The notes under the pieces: model-generated
The model's input: the letters and a program-made list of their open reading frames with translations, nothing else
The model's database searches: none
What the model was told of the DNA's origin: nothing
NCBI GenBank assembly: GCA_900544545.1
Contig: UQVY01000002.1
Location: forward strand, 1-64,000
Source of the DNA: an uncultured Eubacteriales bacterium
GTDB taxonomy: Bacteria; Bacillota; Clostridia; Christensenellales; CAG-314
Length of the DNA: 64,000 nucleotides
Direction of reading: 5' to 3'
Part shown: positions 16,713 through 25,448 of the stretch, piece after piece
Numbering within the stretch: position 1 is the stretch's first letter
Layout: each line of letters starts with the position of its first letter
Translations under genes and position numbers: made by a program

Positions 16713-19700
16713 ATGAAAAGACAAAAGAAGCCGAACAAGGGCTTTACGCTCGTCGAATTGCTGATTGTCATCGTAATCATCGGCATTCTGGCGGCAGTAG
16801 TCATTCCGAGCGTTTCGGGATGGATTGAAAAAGCCAACGAGTCCGGCGACGTTCAGACTGCGAATGCCATGACGAAAGATCTGATAAGTTATTTCGACTC
16901 TCAGATTCCGGACAATATTACGGCATCGGATATAAGATACGCTTTAGCCAAATATGACTTCCAACCAAAAACCGCAAATAAAGGTAACGCCTTCTGGTTC
17001 GACAAATCCAGCGGAACGATAATCCTGAAAAAAGCGGAGGATTTCGTAACTTCAAAGAGTATTTTCGACGTTTTTGCCGATAACTACGACTATGAACGTT
17101 CGGTTGAAGAAATTATTCCGGGCTACCTTTATCTCAATACCGCCGGAAGCGATCTTGCGGGTATTCTCGCTTCCATTCATAATATCGCGTCCGAAGGCGA
17201 TTTTAAAGGAATACAAAGTTTTTTCAACGGCAACAACGCTCTTCCCGGCTTCAGTGCGGCTCAGATTGCGGAAATAGCCAGACACGTCAATACTTTTAGT
17301 CCGGAAAATACGCTTTTTATAAGCGACTTTTCGTCTTTTTCCAAAGATATTAACTCCTCATCACCGTTTGAAGTCAAAAGAGTGGTTTTTGCCGACGGAA
17401 TAAAGACTATTCCGGAATATGCGGCAGGCAGGCCTGACGGCGAAACTCCGCTTCTGACAATAGAGGGAACCGTTTCCATTCCTCATTCGGTGTCGTTCAT
17501 CGAAAATAACGCGTTCATCAACGTAAAATCAATCGGCGGATTCAGGGTCCGTTCCATGTCCGCGCTTCGTCTTGCGATGGACATCAACGGTAAATCTCTT
17601 GCATTCAGCCAAGTTATCGAAGATATTCTCGGGGATTCTATCTCTTTAGCAAAGAAAATGAGAGGAACGCCTATTGCCGACGCTCATCTTTTCGTCAAAT
17701 ACGCAAATGAACCGAAAGAAAAAACCGTAGTAGTCAACGATACTCAATATCAGGTTTCTTATTATCCGTCTACGATAGCTTTCAAACCGCAGATAACGTT
17801 TAACAGTAACTTTAACGTAGACGCGGAAAAAGAATTTGCGGCGTATACTGAAGGCCAGGCAAGCGAAATCCTCGCCTCGGATTACAGACTCAATTACAGA
17901 AAGAATCTCGACGGCTCCATAACCGCGGAAATCAAGATGTTTGACGAGTACGGCATCCTTGCTACGGGCGAACTTACTTATACGCCTATAGAGGATATGG
18001 AAATCGACTTCTCGAAAGGTATTCTTACTTTTGCGAACGTTACGAGGAATTTACCTTCCGACGCCGACGCCGAGTACAGCTACGTCGTTTCCGTTAACGG
18101 TACGGAACTCAAAACGTTTACAAAAGACGAAATGAAGAAATTCGTCGGTGTAAACGGCGAATGGAACGCGAGAGATAATAACGCAGTTACATTCAGTAGT
18201 GAAAACGATGCTAAAGAGGCTCTCAAGCAGATAAAGCAGCTGGCCGAGGAGCAGGGAAGGAGCTGGGTTCAAATGCCGACAATCTCTTCGGACGGCAAGA
18301 AATTGACTTTCTCGTATACGTTTAAAGCGGAAAACGCAGACAATAATTCCGAGCTTACGGGAAACACCTTAAAAAACAGCAAGAGCGGTACGGATAACAC
18401 GGTCAATACTACTTATGAAATTGTTAAGGACAGCAACGTATGGAAAATCAAAAGAACGTCCAAAGAAGAAAGCACCAACTATACTCTCACGACCGTGGAG
18501 TATTACGCGCACGATGACAAAACCTCCTACGATTCTCTGAAAAGCTCTTTCAACGGAATATCCTCTTCGAACACGGCAATATTCGAAGAAATCAATGCGT
18601 ATAAGTACAGCAAAGAGTTCATCGACGCCGTAAATAAACAACAAACTGCCAATATAACCGTCGAGCTTGTCCGAAAGGAAGGCGATAAAACAACCATTAT
18701 TATTTCATCGACGAAAATCATAGCCGTTGACGTCAACGCAATGGTTTTCGAAGAAAAGCTGACGAGCGGCGGTCCGAACAGACAGTTTTATGAGTTCAAG
18801 GACGTTCCCAATTCCTTTATACAGGGAATGAGGACCGATGAGATACTCAAGCTTTACGGAGGAGAAACTAAAACTTATAACGAATTAAACGGCAAGACCT
18901 TCTATAACGGTATATTCACAAGGAACTTTATCTATATCGGAAACAGAAATGCTGCCGATTTATACTCCAATGTAGTATACACGGACGATTCTGGTAAAAC
19001 GATAACTTTGGTTAATGCACAAGTAAAAGACGGCGTTTTTGACGAGTACGGATTCGTCGATAGTTATAATAATCCCTCGACGGATAAAATCTATAGCCTC
19101 GACGATAAAAACAGCGACGGCTATAAAGCCGTGGCGGCAATGCTGAAAAAGCATTACCCGGATGACCAGATTGACGGGCTGCTTGAAAAGGCGTTCTTTA
19201 TCAGGAACAGTGCAGGGACTCAAAGCGTAAAAAAAATAGACTCAGCCGGAGAAGAAACAGGAGGCGTATTCAGTTATGTTCATCCTCAGATAACGGACCC
19301 GTACTTCCTCTGCGTTTTCGTCGATGGTAAAGACGGTAATAAAATAATGAAGCTGTACAGTCTTTTCGAACGCGATAGCAACAGCCCAACGAGAGAAGTC
19401 GAGTTTTCCTATGAAGAAATTCCGACGGGTGATAAGTACGATATGGAATTCAGCTATATCAGAGGAACAACCGCTCTCGAAGGCGCAGGAACCCGAGATA
19501 ATCCTTACGTGTTTATCAAACCGGACACCAACGGAGACATCAAAGCTTCGGATCTTTTCCCTGCGGGTACTCAGTGGTTCAATCAGATACGATTCAAGGG
19601 CGACAGTAATAGCCATAGTCTCTATTCCTATAAAGATTACTCCAACTATTACCTCGAATTGGGAGGCGCAGACACAAGCACAGGAGGTCAGAATATAAGG

Positions 19701-22700
19701 AAACTGACGATATACTTCCGTCCGGACAACGTCGTTTTCTGCGCTAAATATGAGTGTTATATCGAACTCATCGATGCACACGAAGCCGAAAAAATCGTTA
19801 CGAATAACGTCTCCGAAACCAAAGAATACGACGCTTATTATTACGACGAAGAGGGCTTAGGGCTCGGAAATCAGGACTTTTACGGAACAATAACAACTAC
19901 CGGAGCCGGTTTCAACTTCGTGTATATGAACGGTTACTATGGAGGCGATACCGTTTACCAGACCGAATTCGAGATAAAATTCGGCGGTACCACGAAGAAA
20001 TTCTATGTCATACGCGGCGATATAATGCCCGACGGAAGGAAACTCAGCGAGTATCTCGCAGAAAATCCTTCTTTCAAGGACAACTATACGTTCGCAGACA
20101 AAATAAGTATGCCCACAGTCACCGGCTGGGACGATACCGATTGGCTCGATATAAACAAGTACGCCTGCAAGGGGTATTATTACCGGTTTACTATTGGCGA
20201 TAAAGAAATCACGTACTATCCCTATATGGTCAGCGATATCAACGCCTTCTATAAGTCCGAGCAGCACGACGGAGACGCGTATAACGGAAAGATTTATACC
20301 AACCGCGCGCAGTGTCTCGTTTTCAGCGAGGACGGAACATTCGTTAAGGTTTTCGACACCGGCGTGAGAGTTACCAAAAACAATTCAAACAAATATGACT
20401 ACAAAACCGTTGTACCGGAGAACGGCAAGTTCTATATTCCCGCCGAGGCTATCGGTTGGGAAGCAGGCAACAAAGGCACAATCACCGCGAAGACTACGAA
20501 ATTCTATTTCGTTTCTACGAATGATTCCAATCCGCATTTCTTCCAGTATGCAGCAACGGGAAAGACTTCCACGCAGTACCCGAATTATCGGGTAATCGAT
20601 AAGGTTAAGGGAACAAAGGATTTCCACGTAGTTTCAAGCATAGGACTCGAACATAATCTTTACTCCGCAAGAATAGGTCTCCTTGACTGCGGCAGCTATC
20701 TGAATCAAAGCCCCGACGGACAATATCCCGAATTAACTATCCAAAAGGACGTTATCGTTCAGCCTCAGGGAACGGACCCGAACGGCATAAACTGGAACGC
20801 TCAATCGGACGTTAATCCTAATTACGGCTTACCGGAATACGTACACCTCATAATGGCGAACGGAATTTCAGGAAGGTCTGTCTACCTCAACGCAAACGGC
20901 TCCAAAAATACGTATTGGTTGGAGATGTATGCGGGCAACACAGACACACCCCTCGAGGCGGGCCATAAATTTTCTGAGTACTTCGGAACGGGAAAAGCGC
21001 AAACTCTTATCGTAAACGTATATAATTACGGAATGATGATAACTTATACGTTCCGCGTAAAAATCGTTGAAGAAAGCGAATCGCTTTATATCAGCAGAAT
21101 GAACTATGCGGTTCTTAATAAGGATAACAGCGGATTCAGGACGTATTACGTCAATCCCACCGACGACATTCTTATCTGCAACGAAAGAACCCAGTATATA
21201 TACAGAAACGGTTATCCAGTAAACATCGACCTTTACGGCGGAACAGCCAAAGTCCCCACCGATAGTCCCGTTATCTACGTAGGAGACGGTGACTTCGCTT
21301 CCGAAAAAGAAGCAATCGACAGCGTGAAAAACGGAGCCATCGGTTGGGAGGTCTTCGACAGGAGAATTTCGTGTGTTAGGCTGACGATCAAATTGACGAC
21401 AAAAGACAATTCAACTGTAACGGAAAAGAAAGACGTATATATGACGTATGCGGAAATCTCCCTCGGTCGTGAGGAATATGCGAAAACCCACAAAGACTCC
21501 ATTCTAGAAGAGTATAATAGTAAAAATGGTAATATATATACGAAAGCCGAAATCACCGATTGGAGCACACAGAAACACGTCCTCGGAAGTTATTCGAAAA
21601 ATAATGACGGAAGCATAAACTATACGAAAGAAGCTACTCCGTTCAGAATGACGAGCGGCGAAACCAAATATCTCGTACTGAAAGTTACCATTCACAGAGA
21701 AGTCGAGTATATGGCTATCAAGCTCGTCGGAAAGGCTGCAAACGAAGAAACCAAAAACGACGAATTCGTATGGATAATCAACGAAAAATGGCCCGAAAGA
21801 AAGACGACTGAAACATTCGGTGCTGAATCCAACGTAACTTGTTACGAGTTCAAATTCGCGCCCGGCGAAAAGCTTTTCGACGCCGGCAGGAGCTGTCAGA
21901 TAATGAACCTTTATACGAACGTCCGAACCGGTTTCAACACATCACACGTTCAGGTCTGGAGCGGCACAGAGTGGGTAAAGTATAACGCTGACAGTTGGAG
22001 CGTCGGTGACGGAACCTATATTAAGATAACGGTACGTGACAGCGACTCACGTGACAGCATCTTCTACGCGCATATAACGACGGAGAAAGCCGAGCTTAAT
22101 ACTTCTTTCGCGGCGGTCAATAACTTCAACTTAGAAAAGCAGCCCTTAAAAGCAGGCGAAGGTGGCGGATATAATATCCCGACTTATACGATGACTCAGG
22201 GCGAGCCTTTACAGGTCGGCTTCGGCGCGTCAAGAATCTACGTCAAAAACGGTTCGCAATATACGACCGGAAACGTTTATGCGAGATATTATTCCAAACA
22301 GAAAAATGTAACTGACGGAATACTATCCGGCTCGTATCGCCTGTATATCAAATACGGAGCAGTAGCAGAAACGGATATCAATGACCTTCTTAGGAACAGA
22401 TTTTCAGGTACGCTTCCCAATGGCTGGGAGGAACTCGTTATTCCTTATGAAGGAGAAGGTAGCAAAAACAACGACGACCGCGAAAAAACCAAGCTTGCAC
22501 TTAATTGGGCTGATGAGACTCAGGCTCAGGCGACAGTGGTTTACTGTTACGTAAGTTACGGTAAAGAATGGCGCGCAGCCGTTAATCTGAGACTTGACAG
22601 TGAAAATGCAACCCCGACCGTACAGGCAGGAATACGCCGTATCAACAACGTTCCTTACTATACCGATTTGAAAGGAGAATCGCCCGTCGTAATTATCGAC

Positions 22701-23858
22701 GGCACGGACGCGAAAATCAAGCTTTCGACTTCGACTATATGGTATAGCTACAACGGATTCATTAAGTCTACGTCAACATTCAGCGCAACGGCTACGAAGT
22801 TCTACTATGAAACCACTGACGGTACCAAAACCGAAATCGCCGTAACGGACGGAATTCTCGATCTTTCCGCTATTTTGGATCAGAACGGCGTAACGATTAT
22901 CGCAAAACATACCATAAGCAATATAACTTATACGTGCGAATTTACCGTACAAGCTAAGGACGTTAAAGCGAAAATCACCAAAATCAACAATAAACCCGTA
23001 ACTGAAGATAGTGGAACCGCAACCGTAAAGGTATACAAAGGCGAAAGACTCTTCCCCAACGAAACGATAACCTATAACTCTACGTCAATATTCGTTTACG
23101 GAGAGAAATCCGCGACTACTTACTTCTACACCAATACTAACTTCAAGTACTATTATTCCGTTCCTAAAGGCACCCAGCCAACGCCGATATACGGAACCGA
23201 CGAGGACGGAAATACTACGCAAACTATAATCGGTTATACGTGCGAAATAGGCGGAAAGACTTACGATGTCATTCAAGAAGGCAAGGACTACTTCTACCTT
23301 GTGGATATGAGTAACTTCGTCTTCAACGAAAACGGTACCCTTATCGTTGTTTACCTGGATATATACAAGACTTCGGTAAACATCGAAGTAGTCGAGACTA
23401 TGCCAGACGTCATCATTAATAATAATCGGCTGTATCTGGTGCCTTATAAATATGTAACGGACAAGGACGATAATGCGTCTTACGAAAAGTTGAGCGCAAA
23501 GTATCCCGACATGGATAAAATCGGGGCCGCGACCGAAAGCAAACCTTTCGAATTCGGTATCAATCAGTATTGGCAATCTTTAGACAAAGAAACGCTGCAA
23601 CTTAACTTCTTCAAAGACAAGCTCACTCTTATGGACAGTAGTACGTCTTTAAGAATCACTCTTGCGGACGGTTCAATCAAAAATATCGGAATCAAATCTT
23701 GGAGCGCGAAAATAAAGTATAACGAAACCGAAGACGAGTACGCAAAAGAGGAGGAAAACCTCTGTAAAGGCTTAGGCAAACATAAGCTTACGCTTTCCTA
23801 TACGGAAAACGGCTATACTTACGTATTCGAATTCTGGTACACATTCAAACAAAACTAA
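16713..23858 (+). CDS. giant type IV prepilin-like surface protein (2381 aa)
   Basis: The first 35 residues are a perfect prepilin signal: leader MKRQKKPNKG, then FTLVELLIVIVIIGILAAVV with Glu at mature position 5. The ribosome binding site and the bases before the ATG (AAAAAAGGAAAAGGAGGAAA) are almost the same as those of the 415-aa gene. Residues ~1-450 are similar to that protein, including FWFDKSSGTIIL, GYLYLNT and a BspA-like SIPHSVSFIENNAF near 254. The other ~1900 residues are Tyr/Asn/Thr-rich beta-structure, with Ig-like units repeating late in the chain (IRRINNVPYYTDLKG near 1975, ITKINNKPVTEDSG near 2085). There is no second membrane segment or C-terminal sorting signal. The gene starts a unit with the lipoprotein at 23972 and the membrane protein at 25449. 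A surface adhesin held by its pilin helix is my inference; the long frame is intact and clearly coding. Confidence 0.9.
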   Translation: MKRQKKPNKGFTLVELLIVIVIIGILAAVVIPSVSGWIEKANESGDVQTANAMTKDLISYFDSQIPDNITASDIRYALAKYDFQPKTANKGNAFWFDKSSGTIILKKAEDFVTSKSIFDVFADNYDYERSVEEIIPGYLYLNTAGSDLAGILASIHNIASEGDFKGIQSFFNGNNALPGFSAAQIAEIARHVNTFSPENTLFISDFSSFSKDINSSSPFEVKRVVFADGIKTIPEYAAGRPDGETPLLTIEGTVSIPHSVSFIENNAFINVKSIGGFRVRSMSALRLAMDINGKSLAFSQVIEDILGDSISLAKKMRGTPIADAHLFVKYANEPKEKTVVVNDTQYQVSYYPSTIAFKPQITFNSNFNVDAEKEFAAYTEGQASEILASDYRLNYRKNLDGSITAEIKMFDEYGILATGELTYTPIEDMEIDFSKGILTFANVTRNLPSDADAEYSYVVSVNGTELKTFTKDEMKKFVGVNGEWNARDNNAVTFSSENDAKEALKQIKQLAEEQGRSWVQMPTISSDGKKLTFSYTFKAENADNNSELTGNTLKNSKSGTDNTVNTTYEIVKDSNVWKIKRTSKEESTNYTLTTVEYYAHDDKTSYDSLKSSFNGISSSNTAIFEEINAYKYSKEFIDAVNKQQTANITVELVRKEGDKTTIIISSTKIIAVDVNAMVFEEKLTSGGPNRQFYEFKDVPNSFIQGMRTDEILKLYGGETKTYNELNGKTFYNGIFTRNFIYIGNRNAADLYSNVVYTDDSGKTITLVNAQVKDGVFDEYGFVDSYNNPSTDKIYSLDDKNSDGYKAVAAMLKKHYPDDQIDGLLEKAFFIRNSAGTQSVKKIDSAGEETGGVFSYVHPQITDPYFLCVFVDGKDGNKIMKLYSLFERDSNSPTREVEFSYEEIPTGDKYDMEFSYIRGTTALEGAGTRDNPYVFIKPDTNGDIKASDLFPAGTQWFNQIRFKGDSNSHSLYSYKDYSNYYLELGGADTSTGGQNIRKLTIYFRPDNVVFCAKYECYIELIDAHEAEKIVTNNVSETKEYDAYYYDEEGLGLGNQDFYGTITTTGAGFNFVYMNGYYGGDTVYQTEFEIKFGGTTKKFYVIRGDIMPDGRKLSEYLAENPSFKDNYTFADKISMPTVTGWDDTDWLDINKYACKGYYYRFTIGDKEITYYPYMVSDINAFYKSEQHDGDAYNGKIYTNRAQCLVFSEDGTFVKVFDTGVRVTKNNSNKYDYKTVVPENGKFYIPAEAIGWEAGNKGTITAKTTKFYFVSTNDSNPHFFQYAATGKTSTQYPNYRVIDKVKGTKDFHVVSSIGLEHNLYSARIGLLDCGSYLNQSPDGQYPELTIQKDVIVQPQGTDPNGINWNAQSDVNPNYGLPEYVHLIMANGISGRSVYLNANGSKNTYWLEMYAGNTDTPLEAGHKFSEYFGTGKAQTLIVNVYNYGMMITYTFRVKIVEESESLYISRMNYAVLNKDNSGFRTYYVNPTDDILICNERTQYIYRNGYPVNIDLYGGTAKVPTDSPVIYVGDGDFASEKEAIDSVKNGAIGWEVFDRRISCVRLTIKLTTKDNSTVTEKKDVYMTYAEISLGREEYAKTHKDSILEEYNSKNGNIYTKAEITDWSTQKHVLGSYSKNNDGSINYTKEATPFRMTSGETKYLVLKVTIHREVEYMAIKLVGKAANEETKNDEFVWIINEKWPERKTTETFGAESNVTCYEFKFAPGEKLFDAGRSCQIMNLYTNVRTGFNTSHVQVWSGTEWVKYNADSWSVGDGTYIKITVRDSDSRDSIFYAHITTEKAELNTSFAAVNNFNLEKQPLKAGEGGGYNIPTYTMTQGEPLQVGFGASRIYVKNGSQYTTGNVYARYYSKQKNVTDGILSGSYRLYIKYGAVAETDINDLLRNRFSGTLPNGWEELVIPYEGEGSKNNDDREKTKLALNWADETQAQATVVYCYVSYGKEWRAAVNLRLDSENATPTVQAGIRRINNVPYYTDLKGESPVVIIDGTDAKIKLSTSTIWYSYNGFIKSTSTFSATATKFYYETTDGTKTEIAVTDGILDLSAILDQNGVTIIAKHTISNITYTCEFTVQAKDVKAKITKINNKPVTEDSGTATVKVYKGERLFPNETITYNSTSIFVYGEKSATTYFYTNTNFKYYYSVPKGTQPTPIYGTDEDGNTTQTIIGYTCEIGGKTYDVIQEGKDYFYLVDMSNFVFNENGTLIVVYLDIYKTSVNIEVVETMPDVIINNNRLYLVPYKYVTDKDDNASYEKLSAKYPDMDKIGAATESKPFEFGINQYWQSLDKETLQLNFFKDKLTLMDSSTSLRITLADGSIKNIGIKSWSAKIKYNETEDEYAKEEENLCKGLGKHKLTLSYTENGYTYVFEFWYTFKQN

Positions 23859-23859
23859 C

Positions 23860-23954
23860 GGGAAGGCATAAGCTTTCCCTCCGCAAATGCGGAAACCAAA
23901 CAGATTTACCCCGCGAAAACGCGGTGTAAAAATAAAGAAACGGGATTCTATCCC
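23860..23954 (+). promoter_or_regulatory. four consecutive stem-loops between the giant gene and its lipoprotein gene
   Basis: The 113-bp gap folds into GGGAAGGC/GCTTTCCC (23860-23879), CCGCA/TGCGG (23881-23892), a TTTACCCCGCG/CGCGGTGTAAA stem with one mismatch and a GC-closed AAAA loop (23905-23930), and GGGAT/ATCCC (23942-23954), right before GGAGG and the next start codon. They lack long T-runs, so processing or attenuation is more likely than full termination. Confidence 0.6.
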
Positions 23955-23971
23955 AAAAAACGGAGGAACTT

Positions 23972-25375
23972 ATGAAAAAGAAAACAGCTTTAGTGCTTAT
24001 CGCAGTGCTTTTAGTTCTTGCACTCAGCGCCTGCACACTCCTTCTGAACTATAAGTCGATCGAAATCGTCGGCAATATTCAGACGGTATTTGAAAAGGAT
24101 GAACAACTCGATCTCAGCAAGATCACCCTCAGAGCTACCGATAAGAACGGTAAAGTTACCGATATTCCCGGTACTCACAGCGCGCTCAAGGTTACCGGCT
24201 TCGATACGGCTACTCCCGGACAGAAAACTATGAGATTTTCTATCGGCGGAGCTTATATCGACATCCCTTATACCGTTTATACCGACCTGACGAAGGTCAA
24301 CAGCGCAGCAGAACTTGAAGCAGCTCTTGACAACGGATATCAGAATATCAAACTCACGGGCAACATATCGAACGTTGACATCGTGCTTCAGCGTGACGTT
24401 ACTATCGTAGGCGGCGGAGCTAAACTCTATGGTGCAACCATCGACGCGGGAAATTACAAACTTACTCTCGCCGACATCAATCTCGTCAACGGTTTCACGG
24501 TAAAAGGAAAGGAAGCTACTCTCGAAAACTGCACGATTTCTCTCGAGGGCGCAAGTACTAACATCGTCGGAATCAACTACTCCACAAAGAAGCTCGTTAT
24601 CAATTACTGCTCGTTCAAAACGGCTCCGGAAAACTGCTTTAATTACGTTATTAAGACCGGTAGTCGTGATAGCGAAGCGGTCATTAAAAACACCAAGGTA
24701 AAATGTAACTTCTGGTACGGACTTAATGTTCCCAAGACGTTCACGATCGATTCCTGCGAAATCAACAGCACTCTTACGACCGAATCTCCCTTCAAGGACA
24801 GCTATGGAGCGTCTTTCGTTAACCCCAACAAAAACCCCGTCGGTATACACTTCGACGCTAACGGCGGCGACACAACCATAGGTATCAACGTTTCCGTAAC
24901 CAATACGAAAATCTCCAACGTTCAGAACGTTATCCGTGTATACGGTCTCGACCTTTACAACGGCAAGGATGGTTTATGGAATTTCAAATGGGAAAATAAC
25001 GACGTTTCCGTCAACTGCAACAACATCGTGAACTTCTCCACTAAATCCTACGGCTCTCTCGCCGCTCTGGAGGAAGCTATGGGCTTAGGCATTAAATCCA
25101 GAATGGTAGCCGCTCAAAATACGGAAATCAAAGCCGCCAACGGCAAGACCATTACTCTTAAAAAACTCGATGGCAACACAGTTCTTTACAATAACGCTCT
25201 TTACGTAGAAAAGGACGGCTCCACTCCCTATGAATTCCTCGGATGGGACAAAGACAGCAAAATGGTTCTCAGAAAAGACGGTAGCTACTATCAGCTTGCC
25301 GTGGCTTACTCCGCGGACGGTCTCGACACCAGAACAATTACACCTTATATGGGTGATACAAGTATTTTTGCATAA
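23972..25375 (+). CDS. lipoprotein with Ig-like domain and probable beta-helix, partner of the giant pilin-like protein
   Basis: The 467-residue product has a lipoprotein signal (MKKKTALVLIAVLLVLAL) and lipobox LSAC, so it should be tethered outside the membrane. An Ig-like domain covers about residues 28-110 (SIEIVGNIQTVFEKDEQLDLS ... GAYIDIPYTVYT), and residues ~115-370 are short parallel strands with N/G turns (VTIVGGGAKLYGATI, ATLENCTISLEG, KLVINYCSF) typical of pectin-lyase-like beta-helices. A C-terminal part (EKDGSTPYEFLGWDKDSKMVLRK, quoted in part: GSTPYEFLGWD) is not assigned. It has the same plan as the lipoprotein at 11632, though the sequences have diverged. CGGAGG precedes the ATG. 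No enzyme motif is visible, so I call it structural or adhesive. Confidence 0.85.
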   Translation: MKKKTALVLIAVLLVLALSACTLLLNYKSIEIVGNIQTVFEKDEQLDLSKITLRATDKNGKVTDIPGTHSALKVTGFDTATPGQKTMRFSIGGAYIDIPYTVYTDLTKVNSAAELEAALDNGYQNIKLTGNISNVDIVLQRDVTIVGGGAKLYGATIDAGNYKLTLADINLVNGFTVKGKEATLENCTISLEGASTNIVGINYSTKKLVINYCSFKTAPENCFNYVIKTGSRDSEAVIKNTKVKCNFWYGLNVPKTFTIDSCEINSTLTTESPFKDSYGASFVNPNKNPVGIHFDANGGDTTIGINVSVTNTKISNVQNVIRVYGLDLYNGKDGLWNFKWENNDVSVNCNNIVNFSTKSYGSLAALEEAMGLGIKSRMVAAQNTEIKAANGKTITLKKLDGNTVLYNNALYVEKDGSTPYEFLGWDKDSKMVLRKDGSYYQLAVAYSADGLDTRTITPYMGDTSIFA

Positions 25376-25404
25376 GTAACAAGAATTAAACAAATTTACG
25401 TAAT

Positions 25405-25433
25405 CGGAACGCAGACCGAATGCCTGCGTTCCG
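25405..25433 (+). promoter_or_regulatory. strong stem-loop before the third gene of the giant-pilin unit
   Basis: CGGAACGCAG and CTGCGTTCCG form a perfect 10-bp stem with a 9-base loop. The hairpin ends 15 bp before the start codon at 25449 and is followed by AAAAACGAGGTG, not by T-residues. Confidence 0.6.
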
Positions 25434-25448
25434 AAAAACGAGGTGACA

